The notes under the pieces were generated by a model, which was not told the DNA's origin, made no database searches, and saw only the letters and a program-made list of their open reading frames with translations. The translations under genes and the position numbers were made by a program. A DNA stretch of 64,000 nucleotides from an uncultured Clostridia bacterium (GTDB taxonomy: Bacteria; Bacillota; Clostridia; Christensenellales; CAG-917): contig CAKQUV010000001.1 in the NCBI GenBank assembly GCA_934277615.1, positions 256,762-320,761 on the forward strand. The letters are read 5' to 3'. This document shows, piece after piece, positions 1 through 8,456 of this stretch; position 1 is the first letter of the stretch; the number at the start of each line of letters is the position of its first letter.

Positions 1-366
1 GGCACCGGCGGATACGGCAAAGACGGCAAGTGGAACGGACTTCTTATATTGCCCGTATTGTCCATTGCATTGAGTTTGCTCTCAACCGTGCTTATGTCCA
101 AGGCTCAAGGTCAACCGCCGGCACCGGCTCCCAAAGCGGAAGGCGAGGCAGCGGATAAAGCCAAAGCGCAACAACAATCCATGAAGATGATGCAGTACAT
201 TATGCCGATTATGTTCGGTGTGTTCGCACTCTTCTATTCGGGCGCGTTTGCGCTATATATGTTCACAAGTTCGCTTTGCGCGATATTGTTCCAATTGACG
301 TTCAATCTCATCGCAAAGATAGTGGACGTTCAAAGAGAAGGCAACAAGGGCGTTGCCAAAAGATAG
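1..366 (+). CDS. yidC: Membrane protein insertase YidC, C-terminal part
   Basis: The reading frame is open from base 1, so this is the last 121 residues of a gene that starts upstream. It has a hydrophobic segment near the start, a polar Pro/Ala/Lys-rich cytoplasmic stretch, then two hydrophobic segments around MQYIMPIMFGVF and GAFALYMFTSSL. That pattern matches the end of the YidC/Oxa1 family, which inserts and folds inner-membrane proteins with or without the Sec translocon. The jag gene follows 8 bases after the stop, the usual yidC-jag-mnmE-mnmG order of Bacillota. The identification rests on this order plus the topology, because the conserved catalytic groove region lies outside the window. 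Confidence 0.9.
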   Translation, partial: GTGGYGKDGKWNGLLILPVLSIALSLLSTVLMSKAQGQPPAPAPKAEGEAADKAKAQQQSMKMMQYIMPIMFGVFALFYSGAFALYMFTSSLCAILFQLTFNLIAKIVDVQREGNKGVAKR

Positions 367-374
367 GAGTTAAA

Positions 375-1259
375 ATGGAAAAATCAATAGAAACACAAGC
401 GTCATCGGTGGATATCGCCGTCGAAAAGGCGTTGGTGGAACTCGGTGTGTCGAGAGACAAGGTTGACGTCGAAGTGCTTGCCAAGGGCGGATTGTTCTCC
501 AAGGCAAAAGTCAGAGTTACCGTCAAAGACACTGTAGCCGACAAGATGGCAGAGTTTATCAACGGCACGCTTGAACGTATGGGGCTCACCTCTCGCGCGA
601 CGGTGGAAGAGAAAGACAATACTCTTTACATCACCATCCAAGGCGACGACAGCGGTGTTGCAATCGGATACAGAGGCGAGGCGCTCGACGCATTCCAATA
701 TCTTGCGCTCACCTTCCTCAACGAGCATAAATGCGACTTCAAGAAAGTCGTCGTGGATTGCGAAAACTATCGCGAAAAACGCAAAGAAACACTCACCGCG
801 CTTGCAGAAAAACTTGCGCAAAAAGCAGTCCGCTTGTGCCGCAAGATCGCTCTCGAACCAATGAACCCGTTTGAAAGACGCATCATTCACAGCGCGCTTG
901 CAGACAGCGAAATTGCAGATACCGAAAGCGTGGGCGAAGAACCTCAAAGATATATCGTCATCATCCCCAAGGGGGTTGAGCTCAAAGACCAACGTCCCAT
1001 CAAGAACGGCGAGCGCGAGCCGAGAAAAGACTCTCGCAAAGGCGGCAAAAACGACCGCCGCGACAGAAATAACGGCAAAGGCAGACGCGACGACAGAAGA
1101 AACGACCGTCGTGAGCGCAAACCGCGCGAAGAAGAGGACGAAGTCGCAGACGGCAGAGTATATCGCGGATATTTCACCGAGCAAGACGATTTCGTCAAGC
1201 CCGTAGCGCAATCCGGTCCGCCCAAATTCAAGAGCTTTGGCGGAAAAAAGAAATTCTGA
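375..1259 (+). CDS. jag: Jag/KhpB RNA-binding protein (Jag-N, KH, R3H)
   Basis: A 294-residue protein starting at the ATG at 375, which is preceded by AGGAG. An N-terminal Jag-N domain (about residues 1-55, with GLFSKAKV) is followed by a KH domain with the GxxG-type loop IGYRGEALDAF and an R3H domain (ERRIIHSALADSEIADTES). The last ~90 residues are a low-complexity Arg/Lys/Asp tail, longer than in many homologues. Jag/KhpB proteins bind RNA and are linked in Gram-positive bacteria to cell-division and envelope homeostasis. The gene sits between yidC and mnmE with almost no spacing and is probably co-transcribed with both. Confidence 0.93.
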   Translation: MEKSIETQASSVDIAVEKALVELGVSRDKVDVEVLAKGGLFSKAKVRVTVKDTVADKMAEFINGTLERMGLTSRATVEEKDNTLYITIQGDDSGVAIGYRGEALDAFQYLALTFLNEHKCDFKKVVVDCENYREKRKETLTALAEKLAQKAVRLCRKIALEPMNPFERRIIHSALADSEIADTESVGEEPQRYIVIIPKGVELKDQRPIKNGEREPRKDSRKGGKNDRRDRNNGKGRRDDRRNDRRERKPREEEDEVADGRVYRGYFTEQDDFVKPVAQSGPPKFKSFGGKKKF

Positions 1260-1260
1260 A

Positions 1261-2613
1261 ATGAGTACGATAGCGGCAATTTCATCACCGATAGGTGCAG
1301 GTGGTATCGGCATAGTACGTGTTTCCGGCGAGGAAGCACTGCGCATCGCCGATGCCATTTTCTATTTTGCGCATCCCGCCCTTGACGACGGGACGGTTTG
1401 CCGTATCCAAGGCGTGAAGCAAAACTGGAAACCGCTTATGATGAACTTCGGTACTTTCCACGCCACGGAGTTTTGCGACAAAGGCTATGCCGTGTATTTC
1501 CCCGGTACGCGCGCGTATACGGGCGAAGATACGGTTGAATTTTATTTGCACGGCGGCGTACGCATTATGCAAGGCGCGCTCGACACGCTTCTTGCAAACG
1601 GTGCGGTTATGGCAAAGAACGGCGAATTTACCAAGCGTGCGTTTCTCAACGGGCGGCTTTCGCTTGCCGACGCAGAGGGCGTTATAGATATGATACAAGC
1701 CGAGAGCGCAGCAGGCGTAAAGGCGGCGTATAGGCTCATGCAAGGCGACGTGTCCAAAAAAATCAATTCCGTTTGCGACGAGTTGGAAAAGATAATCGCC
1801 ACACTTGAGGCGACGCTCGATTATCCCGACGAAATGGAGGACGAGGTTTTGCCGTCGTTGCCCGACGAGATGAACGGAGTGCTCAATGAGGTCAATGCGC
1901 TTATAGCCACGGCAAAGAGCGGTAAAATCGCAAAATACGGCATAAACGTTGCGCTTGCAGGCAATGCCAATGCAGGCAAATCATCGCTTATGAACGCGCT
2001 TCTCAAAGAGGACAGAGCCATTGTTACGGACGTTGCAGGCACCACGAGAGATACGGTTGAGGATAGTTTCGAGTGCGACGGCGTAAAGATAAATCTTATC
2101 GACACCGCAGGCATACGCCAAAGCGACGACATTGTGGAAAGCAAGGGTATAGAGCGCGCCAAGAAAGCTTTTGAGGGCGCAGACGTGATTTTGCACGTCA
2201 TCGACACAACAAGCGGCGACAAGGATAATATCGAACTTCCCGAGGGCGTAATCACGTTTGACGTTTTCAATAAATGCGACGAAACCGGATTTGGAAAACA
2301 CACTGCAGACAACCAATTCGAAATAAGCGCCAAGACAGGCAAAGGCGTTGATGCACTTGCGCGCGCAATAGCCGCTTTATATAAAGATGATAAGGTTGAG
2401 GGCGGTGAGATAATTACGTCGCAAAGACATGTATCGGCACTTTATCAAGCAAAAACGGCGCTTGAAAGTGCGATTGAGTCGTTAGACGATACAATCGATT
2501 GCACGTTGATTGATTTGCGTCGCGCCTATGACGCACTCGGCGAAATCACCGGAAAGACCGCAACACAAGACGTTGTGGATAGCATATTCTCTCGTTTTTG
2601 CGTGGGTAAATAA
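1261..2613 (+). CDS. mnmE: tRNA modification GTPase MnmE
   Basis: A 450-residue GTPase that, with MnmG, installs 5-(carboxymethyl)aminomethyl on U34 of tRNAs. The ATG at 1261 lies one base after the jag stop, so translation is probably coupled. The N-terminal folate-binding domain begins STIAAISSPIGAGGIGIVR. The G domain carries the P-loop GNANAGKSS (usual form GxPNxGKSS), the switch region TDVAGTTRDTVED, DTAGIR and NKCD. The protein ends FSRFCVGK, equivalent to the family's C-terminal FC(I/V)GK, whose Cys is needed for modification. The length matches the family. Confidence 0.96.
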   Translation: MSTIAAISSPIGAGGIGIVRVSGEEALRIADAIFYFAHPALDDGTVCRIQGVKQNWKPLMMNFGTFHATEFCDKGYAVYFPGTRAYTGEDTVEFYLHGGVRIMQGALDTLLANGAVMAKNGEFTKRAFLNGRLSLADAEGVIDMIQAESAAGVKAAYRLMQGDVSKKINSVCDELEKIIATLEATLDYPDEMEDEVLPSLPDEMNGVLNEVNALIATAKSGKIAKYGINVALAGNANAGKSSLMNALLKEDRAIVTDVAGTTRDTVEDSFECDGVKINLIDTAGIRQSDDIVESKGIERAKKAFEGADVILHVIDTTSGDKDNIELPEGVITFDVFNKCDETGFGKHTADNQFEISAKTGKGVDALARAIAALYKDDKVEGGEIITSQRHVSALYQAKTALESAIESLDDTIDCTLIDLRRAYDALGEITGKTATQDVVDSIFSRFCVGK

Positions 2614-2768
2614 AAGCCCGCAACGATAGAGATATCCGCAATAGATAGAAATATAATAGAATGCGAACTTAAATATAACGAAAAATCACGGCAATTTTCA
2701 GCGATAAAACGTAAGGAAATTTGTCGTATAAAGATAATAATTTTTGCGATCAATCGCGATATACAACT

Positions 2769-4601
2769 ATGCAAAATTTTGACGCTGTCGTAATAGGAGG
2801 CGGACACGCCGGTGTCGAAGCCTCGCTTGCGCTTGCAAGACTCAATAAAAAAACGCTTATGTTGTGCCTTGATTACGGCACTGTTTCTTTGATGCCTTGC
2901 AATCCTGCAATCGGCGGAACGGCAAAGGGACATCTCGTCAAAGAGGTGGACGCGCTCGGCGGTCAGATGGGGCTTTCGGCAGACAAAGCGCTTCTTCAAA
3001 TAAAAACGCTCAATTCGGCAAAAGGCCCTGCGGTGTTCTCGCTCAGAGGACAAGAGGACAAGGCGGTTTATCACGAACTTATGCTCGATATAGTGCGCAA
3101 TCAACCCAACCTCACCGTGCTTGACAAAGAGGCAAGCGAAGTTGTGGCAAAGGACGGCAAAGTGTGCGCCGTGCGCACGACGGACGGTGAAGAGTACGCC
3201 TGCAAAGCGGCGGTGCTTGCCACGGGCGTATATCTCAACGGAGCGATAATCATTGGCGATTACGTCAAAAAGAGCGGCCCTAGCGGATTTGAAAGCGCAA
3301 CTCATCTTACCGACAGCCTAAAAAATCTCGGAGTGCAAATGCGCCGTTTCAAGACCGGCACGCCTGCGAGAATTTATCGCGACAGCATAGATTTTTCCAA
3401 AATGGAAATCCAAAGAGGGGATGACAGCGACAGATTCTCCTTTATGTCGCCTCACGAGGTCTTTAAGGAAGAGCCGTGTTGGCTCACATACACCAATGCC
3501 CAAACACACAAGATTATACTTGACAATATAGACCGTTCCCCGCTTTACAACGGCACCATTCAATCTGTAGGTCCGAGATATTGTCCGTCAATCGAAACCA
3601 AAGTTATGCGTTTCAAGGACAAGGAAAGGCATCAGATTTTTGTGGAACCCGAGGGCGCTGATAGTGAGGAAATGTACATACAAGGTATGTCCACGTCCTT
3701 GCCGCACGACGTGCAAGAGCAGATGTACAGGACGTTGCCCGGGCTTGAGAATTGCCGCTTTGCCAAATACGGCTATGCAATAGAATACGATTGCCTTGAT
3801 CCGCTCGGCATGTATCCGTCGCTTGAAAACAAAGCGGTGGAGGGGTTGTTCTCGGCAGGACAGATGAACGGCAGCAGCGGATACGAAGAGGCGGCGGCGC
3901 AAGGTCTTATCGCAGGTATCAACGCGGCAAGAAAGATTGACGGCAAAGAGCCGTTTGTATTGCGCAGAGATCAGGCGTATATAGGCGTGCTTATCGACGA
4001 CCTTGTTACAAAAGGAACCAACGAGCCGTACAGAATGATGACCGCGCGCGCGGAACATCGCATATTCTTGCGCCAGGACAATGCTGACATGCGCCTCACC
4101 CCCATAGGAAGAGAGATCGGTCTTGTCGATGACGCACGCTATCAACGCATGCTTGACAAAAAGGCAATGATAGAACGCGTTATCGAGTTTTCATCCAAAA
4201 CCATGTCCAGGGATATCGTTGAGGGCTTGTTTAACGAACTCGGTGAAGAGATGCCGCAAAAAACGCCCACGTTTGCCGAGATTTGCAGACGTCCGAGCGT
4301 GGAGGCGCAGCACTTGAGAAGATTTATCGATTTCGAGTGCGACGACGAAGCATTGAAGGCGGCGGCAATCGAACTCAAATACGAGGGCTATCTCAAAAAA
4401 GAGCAATCCGCAATCAATGAGCAGAAGAGGCTGGAAGGCAAGCTTATCCCCAAAGATTTCGATTACAACTCAATCAAAGCGCTAAGGATAGAGGCAAGAC
4501 AAAAGCTTTCCGAAATCCGTCCGCTCAATCTCGGTCAAGCGTCCAGAATATCCGGAGTATCGCCTGCGGACATCGCTGTGTTGATTGTCGCATTGCGATA
4601 A
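2769..4601 (+). CDS. mnmG: tRNA uridine-5-carboxymethylaminomethyl enzyme MnmG
   Basis: The FAD-dependent partner of MnmE. The dinucleotide-binding motif VVIGGGHAGVEASLALARL starts at residue 7, and the body shows FKTGTPAR, GYAIEYDCLDP and YEEAAAQGLIAGINAA, all typical of MnmG/GidA. The ATG at 2769 gives 610 residues and places the FAD motif where the family has it, but this start has no Shine-Dalgarno site. An in-frame TTG at 2721 sits 3-4 bases after AAGGA and would add 16 residues without known homology, so the true start is uncertain. There is a 155-base gap after mnmE. Confidence 0.95.
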   Translation: MQNFDAVVIGGGHAGVEASLALARLNKKTLMLCLDYGTVSLMPCNPAIGGTAKGHLVKEVDALGGQMGLSADKALLQIKTLNSAKGPAVFSLRGQEDKAVYHELMLDIVRNQPNLTVLDKEASEVVAKDGKVCAVRTTDGEEYACKAAVLATGVYLNGAIIIGDYVKKSGPSGFESATHLTDSLKNLGVQMRRFKTGTPARIYRDSIDFSKMEIQRGDDSDRFSFMSPHEVFKEEPCWLTYTNAQTHKIILDNIDRSPLYNGTIQSVGPRYCPSIETKVMRFKDKERHQIFVEPEGADSEEMYIQGMSTSLPHDVQEQMYRTLPGLENCRFAKYGYAIEYDCLDPLGMYPSLENKAVEGLFSAGQMNGSSGYEEAAAQGLIAGINAARKIDGKEPFVLRRDQAYIGVLIDDLVTKGTNEPYRMMTARAEHRIFLRQDNADMRLTPIGREIGLVDDARYQRMLDKKAMIERVIEFSSKTMSRDIVEGLFNELGEEMPQKTPTFAEICRRPSVEAQHLRRFIDFECDDEALKAAAIELKYEGYLKKEQSAINEQKRLEGKLIPKDFDYNSIKALRIEARQKLSEIRPLNLGQASRISGVSPADIAVLIVALR

Positions 4602-4617
4602 AATCAAAAATTTTAAG

Positions 4618-4650
4618 ACAAAAGCGTCAATCGGCGCTTTTTCTTTTTTG
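4618..4650 (+). terminator. Intrinsic terminator after mnmG
   Basis: AAAGCG and CGCTTT form a short stem 17 bases after the mnmG stop, followed by a T-rich tract. Confidence 0.65.
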
Positions 4651-4997
4651 CAAAACAAATTAAAGACGCGCAAAAAACAATTTTGTTAAAAATACTTTGT
4701 TTGCGCAAATCGCTTATATTTGATTTACTTAAAATCAACGATTGCAGCGGTTAGATATCCGAAAAATCGCATTTAAAATATCTTAAAACAGCACGTTTTC
4801 AAAAATACCCGCTTAGAATGCCGATTTCAATAAAAACGGTGTTTTTTGCAGGTTTTTTCTTGCAAAAACAGCGTTTTGCAAACAATTCAAGGCGCAATTT
4901 TGCACAATTCTTGTATAAATTGTTAAAAGTTTTTAAGGGTTTTGTAAAGAATTTTGCAAAATTTGAAAAAAAATATAAAAAAATTTACAAAAACCCC

Positions 4998-5026
4998 TTG
5001 ACAAATAATTCTTTTGGGCATAATAT
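4998..5026 (+). promoter_or_regulatory. Orphan consensus promoter with no downstream gene
   Basis: TTGACA at 4998, a 17-base spacer and TAATAT at 5021. No coding region follows on the + strand until asnS at 8457. The predicted start near 5033 would produce a structured RNA. Confidence 0.6.
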
Positions 5027-5032
5027 GTAAAC

Positions 5033-5262
5033 GTAATCGGGAAACGAAAGGCTCCCGAACCAAAATAACTCATAATTTTCCCCCTTATCATAGCGAGCGA
5101 CTTTGGGTGTATCACCCGAGGTCGTTTGCATTTTATGGAACAAAACAGCAAATAACTGTGTCAGAGCCACCCGACCATCAACTCATTTACGATAAGTAAA
5201 CTAGGGTTGCTGTTCGGGTGGCTCTTCCTTGTTCTTTATCCGTTTTGTTCCATAAAATATTA
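5033..5262 (+). ncRNA. Candidate structured non-coding RNA
   Basis: The stretch after the orphan promoter has no plausible open reading frame but has three successive hairpins. The first pairs TCGGGA (5037-5042) with TCCCGA (5053-5058). The second is a 17-bp helix from 5093-5109 to 5113-5129 with a TAT loop and a few G-U pairs. The third is the large family A hairpin at 5130-5258. It does not match 6S RNA, SRP RNA, tmRNA, RNase P RNA or a common riboswitch that I can recognise. The call is an inference from the promoter plus folding. The 3' end is taken as the end of the family A hairpin, which lacks an obvious T-run. Confidence 0.45.
5130..5258 (+). repeat. Family A nested-hairpin element, copy A1 (full)
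   Basis: The outer arms ATTTTATGGAACAAAAC and GTTTTGTTCCATAAAAT are perfectly complementary over 17 bp. An asymmetric internal loop follows (5' side AGCAAATAACTGTGTC, 3' side TCCTTGTTCTTTATCC). The middle stem AGAGCCACCCGA/TCGGGTGGCTCT is a perfect 12 bp. The apical hairpin has CAAC/GTTG and TTTAC/GTAAA around the conserved TCA and CTAGGG. See the family finding for comparison with other copies. Confidence 0.85.
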
Positions 5263-5276
5263 TCGTTTTCAAACTT

Positions 5277-5350
5277 TGTCAGCGCGCATTTTTCAAAAAT
5301 CACGTACGCCAAGTACGTTGGGTTTTTGAAAAATTTTGCGCTTTCGCGTA
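5277..5350 (+). repeat. Family A element, divergent copy
   Basis: Shares TGTCAGCGC on the 5' side and the apical part TCACGTAC...GTACGTTGGG, flanked by long complementary arms (TTTTTCAAAAA/TTTTTGAAAAA). The outer stem of the full element is not clear here. Confidence 0.6.
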
Positions 5351-5407
5351 ATATATCTCTTTGACGGCTTTATATTATGGCGTCATTAAGCGATATACTT
5401 CGTCAAA

Positions 5408-5806
5408 GTCTACTTATAAACGGTATGTGCTTATTCGGAGTTGGAGGCGCAGGGCGCCGACCGCATCGAGCGCCAAGCTTGACGATAAGTACAAGTGAGC
5501 CAACGAGTGTTGTTCTTTTCGTTGGCGAACGAGTGACATAATAAGGGAAATGTCCCTATCTATGCGCGTGCCGTAAGGAGCGAAGCGACGGAATAGCGAT
5601 TGCTACGAAGTCAATCGCGTCGCCTGTCCCCCGCTACGCGGTCGTCGTGGGTTCCCTCAAGCAAAGCGCGGAGGGGGAACGGCGATAGGGAAAACACCTT
5701 GAGGAAAGGGAAAATTGCATTAAATATTTATTTTTATAAATGCCGGCGTGTCCGGAAAGAGGGGGTTATTCTATTTAGAGGAGTTATGACGCTCTTTATT
5801 TTTCAT
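5408..5806 (+). repeat. Family B composite repeat, copy B1
   Basis: A non-coding interspersed repeat of about 400 bp. It contains the covarying hairpin CCAACGA (5500-5506)/TCGTTGG (5519-5525) with loop GTGTTGTTCTTT, a 49-bp module X (5573-5621), and the shared end block with GCCGGCGTGTCCGG followed by a G-rich run and GGAGTTA. Related copies lie at 15330, 18960, 32130, 54550 (reverse) and 63869 (reverse). No transposase or direct repeat was found. Confidence 0.8.
5573..5621 (+). repeat. Module X, 49 bp, inside B1
   Basis: Runs from GTAAGGAGCGAAGCGACGG to CAATCGCGTC and contains the hairpin GCGATTG/CAATCGC. Other copies lie at 14957 (reverse), 19289 and 54722 (reverse). The B2 and B4 repeats lack it at the same position. 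Confidence 0.8.
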
Positions 5807-5844
5807 GGAATATTCCGCAATTATTAATTATTAATTCATAATTA

Positions 5845-7212
5845 TTAATTTCCATTTTCCGTCATAATCCTCTTTATGTCCTCAAATATCATCTTGTATT
5901 CCGACACAAAGCACTCGTACGTTACGCGGATGAACGGCTCTGTTCCGCTGGGGCGGACGATTAGGCGACCGCTGTTTGCGTAGAGGTTGTTGACAGCGGT
6001 GATTTTTGCTTGAAAGTCGTCGCTTATTATGGTTTGCGACGGGTTTTGAGCGGTTATATTGAATTCGAGCATGGGGTAGGGCGTGTATTTAGGCAGACTT
6101 CCGAGCGTGCGCTTGACTTCCAGAATGCTGAGTGCAGTGATAAGTCCGTCGCCTGTATTTGCTCTGTCGAGCATGAGGATATGTCCGCTTTTTTCGCCGC
6201 CGAGCAGACATCCTTGCGCATTGAGCGCGTCAAGAACGTGCTTATCTCCGACGTCCGTGCGTATGAGTGCAGTGTTGTGGTATGCAAGTTCCCTTTGCAG
6301 TTTCGTGCCGGTCAGAATAGTGCCCACGACAAACCGCTTTTTGAGCTTTCCTTGCAGCCTGTACAAAGTGGAAAGAGCAAGCAACATAGCGTCGCCGTCG
6401 TATATTTTGCCGTCCACCACGCCAAGCACTCTATCTCCGTCTCCGTCGAACGCAAAGCCGATTTCGTCTTTTTTCACACGTCGTGCAAACTCTTCTATAT
6501 GCGTGCTTCCGCACCCGACGTTGACCTTTTCTCCGTCTCGGAAATTATGCTCCGCGCACACCACCGCCCCGAGGGACATAAACACCGCAGGCGCAAGCGT
6601 GGCAAAGCACCCGTATGCGCAGTCCAGACGAATTTTGTATCCGTCAAAGCGCGGAAACATGGATTTTACATGCTTTGCATACAAAAATTCCGCCCCGTCG
6701 ACAATGCGAATCCTATGATTTTTCACGGACGGCGTAATGTGCAAATCGCTCAGAATCTCGTCCTCCGTCAGCGTATCTGCACACAAATCCTCGTACAAAA
6801 ACGCCACGGATTCCTCTTTCGGATTGTTCATAAGCTCAAACACTGCGCTGTCCAGCACGCACTCTTCCTCGCTTGAGAGTTTTCTTCCGCCTTTGCCGAA
6901 CACTTTTAGCCCGTTGAATTCCGGCGGATTGTGCGACGCGGTGATCATAATCGCATAGTCGGCTTTTTGCGATTGCGCCGTATATGCGAGGGCAGGGGTA
7001 GGCAAAACTCCCGCAAGCCAAATCTGCGCCGAGCCTTCCAGCAACCCTTTGCACAGTTGCTTTTCTATATCTTGCGAGCTTTCTCGCACGTCGCGCGCGA
7101 CAATCACCTTTCCGCCTTTTTGCGAAATAGCCTTGCCCAAAAAATACGGAATATCCGCGCTTATAAGCGTATCCGCTTTGTTTCTTATACCGTCTGTACC
7201 GAAATAATGCAT
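5845..7212 (-). CDS. glmM: Phosphoglucosamine mutase GlmM
   Basis: Converts glucosamine-6-phosphate to glucosamine-1-phosphate for UDP-GlcNAc and peptidoglycan synthesis. The protein starts MHYFGTDGIRNKADTLIS, the family N-terminus, which fixes the start at 7212 although the frame is open further upstream. Seen here are the phosphoserine loop TASHNP with catalytic Ser93, the metal loop DGDGDR, the sugar loop GEKSGH and the phosphate-binding RPSGTEPFIRV. It has 455 residues, normal for GlmM. No clear Shine-Dalgarno site precedes the ATG; TATAGT lies six bases upstream, so a very short leader is possible. No terminator was seen, and the A/T-rich inverted repeat at 5822-5848 overlaps the stop. 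Confidence 0.95.
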   Translation of the reverse strand: MHYFGTDGIRNKADTLISADIPYFLGKAISQKGGKVIVARDVRESSQDIEKQLCKGLLEGSAQIWLAGVLPTPALAYTAQSQKADYAIMITASHNPPEFNGLKVFGKGGRKLSSEEECVLDSAVFELMNNPKEESVAFLYEDLCADTLTEDEILSDLHITPSVKNHRIRIVDGAEFLYAKHVKSMFPRFDGYKIRLDCAYGCFATLAPAVFMSLGAVVCAEHNFRDGEKVNVGCGSTHIEEFARRVKKDEIGFAFDGDGDRVLGVVDGKIYDGDAMLLALSTLYRLQGKLKKRFVVGTILTGTKLQRELAYHNTALIRTDVGDKHVLDALNAQGCLLGGEKSGHILMLDRANTGDGLITALSILEVKRTLGSLPKYTPYPMLEFNITAQNPSQTIISDDFQAKITAVNNLYANSGRLIVRPSGTEPFIRVTYECFVSEYKMIFEDIKRIMTENGN

Positions 7213-7366
7213 ATAATCACTATATGAAAAAGCGTATGTCAAAGCGCGCCATATTTTGTCGAAAAAGCGATTATTTGCACGAAATCGACGGACATTATTA
7301 CGAAAAAAGATTTGTGAAAATAGGACAATCAGGAAAAACAGAAAGAACTCAAAACAACCGAAATAC

Positions 7367-7396
7367 AAAAAAGAGCGAGAGTTTTCTCGCTCTTTT
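7367..7396 (-). terminator. Intrinsic terminator after trxB
   Basis: AAAAGAGCGAGA and TCTCGCTCTTTT form a perfect stem with a short loop, ending in a T-run in the trxB direction. Confidence 0.85.
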
Positions 7397-7417
7397 CTAT
7401 ATCGCACCAACTGATTT

Positions 7418-8308
7418 TTATGCCTCTTGTGCGCATATCGCGCCTGCAATTGCGCCGTCTGCGCAAGCCGTAACTACTTGGCGCAGAGTCGTATCTCTCA
7501 CGTCGCCAACCGCAAAAACGCCGTCTATATCAGTGCGCATATTTTCGTCCGTGATTATATACCCGTCGCTTGTTTTTTGCACCCCTTCAAAGAGATTCGA
7601 TTCGGGAATTTGTCCGATTGCCACAAACACGCCGTCAACCGAAACGGTACTTAACGTATCGTTTTTGACATTTTTAAGCGTCATTTGTGTCAAATTATCA
7701 TCGCCGTCAAGATTTTGAACAACGCTACTCCAAATCACTTCAACGTTGCTTTTTTCAAGCCTGTCGCAAAGGATTCTGTCCGCACGCAAAGCGTCTCTGC
7801 GATGCACGAGATACACCTTGCTCGCAAGTTTTTCAAGATAGAGCGCGTCCTCTACCGCGGTATTTCCGCCGCCTATCACGGCAACCGTTTTGCCCTTGAA
7901 GAATGCGCCGTCGCAAGTCGCGCAATAACTCACGCCTTTACCGAGGAAACGACTTTCGTTTTCAACGCCGAGTTTTCTCGGGCTTGCGCCCGTTGCGATG
8001 ATAATGAATTTCGCGCTCAATTTGTTTCCGCTCTCGAGCGTGATTTTTTTGTTTTGCAAATCGCAAGCGGCTATTCTGTCAAGAGCAAAGTCCACGCCAA
8101 AGGACGTGCATTGCTCCATCATCGAGTAGCAGAGGTCAAATCCGCCGACTGCTTTTATGCCGGGGTAGTTTTGGATTTCGTGAGCGGTTTGCGCTTGTCC
8201 GCCTATGCTTTTGCTTTCGACGATTACGGTTTTTAGACCGCCTCTTGCGGCATATATTCCTGCGCTTAGTCCTGCGGGGCCGCCGCCTATAATTATTACG
8301 TCATACAT
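7418..8308 (-). CDS. trxB: NADPH-dependent thioredoxin reductase TrxB
   Basis: A 296-residue flavoprotein that reduces thioredoxin with NADPH. The FAD motif is IIIGGGPAGLSAGIYAARGG, the redox-active CATC is at residues 129-132, the NADPH motif is VIGGGNTAVEDA and the 2'-phosphate site is VHRRDALRADR. The C-terminal FAD motif GVFAVGDVRDTTLRQ is intact. The ATG at 8308 is chosen because GAGGTGA precedes it at good spacing. This is the canonical member; a second homologue at 50871-51791 lacks the NADPH-binding residues. Confidence 0.95.
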   Translation of the reverse strand: MYDVIIIGGGPAGLSAGIYAARGGLKTVIVESKSIGGQAQTAHEIQNYPGIKAVGGFDLCYSMMEQCTSFGVDFALDRIAACDLQNKKITLESGNKLSAKFIIIATGASPRKLGVENESRFLGKGVSYCATCDGAFFKGKTVAVIGGGNTAVEDALYLEKLASKVYLVHRRDALRADRILCDRLEKSNVEVIWSSVVQNLDGDDNLTQMTLKNVKNDTLSTVSVDGVFVAIGQIPESNLFEGVQKTSDGYIITDENMRTDIDGVFAVGDVRDTTLRQVVTACADGAIAGAICAQEA

Positions 8309-8403
8309 AAGTTTCACCTCGTTTGCATTATAGTTCAAAGCGCCTAGATAGTCAACTTTCAGAGCATATATGCGCGCCCGCGCGCCAAAACGCGCAAAAT
8401 TAC

Positions 8404-8432
8404 TTTACAAATACAAGTTTTGTTTATATAAT
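8404..8432 (+). promoter_or_regulatory. Promoter of asnS-asnA-aspS
   Basis: TTTACA, a 17-base spacer and TATAAT, 24 bases before the asnS ATG. Confidence 0.75.
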
Positions 8433-8456
8433 TATTTAACATAATGAGGTAATTGT

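Noticed and set aside
2721..2768. TTG start of mnmG adding 16 residues
   Set aside because: An AAGGA lies before it, but the spacing is short and the extra residues have no counterpart in the family. Kept as an alternative only.
4818..5030. Possible 70-residue protein before the orphan promoter
   Set aside because: Composition is low-complexity Lys/Phe/Asn from AT-rich DNA, with no Shine-Dalgarno site and no motif.
5033..5262. 6S RNA, SRP RNA or tmRNA
   Set aside because: The required conserved cores (6S central bubble with promoter-like sequence, SRP tetraloop domain, tRNA-like end) were not recognised, and the 3' hairpin is a repeated element.
5408..5806. Insertion sequence with transposase
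   Set aside because: No coding frame with transposase motifs, no terminal inverted repeat with target duplication could be seen in any family B copy.
4602..5844. Replication origin near yidC-mnmG
   Set aside because: No cluster of DnaA boxes (TTATCCACA-like) was found; the repeats and hairpins there have another pattern.
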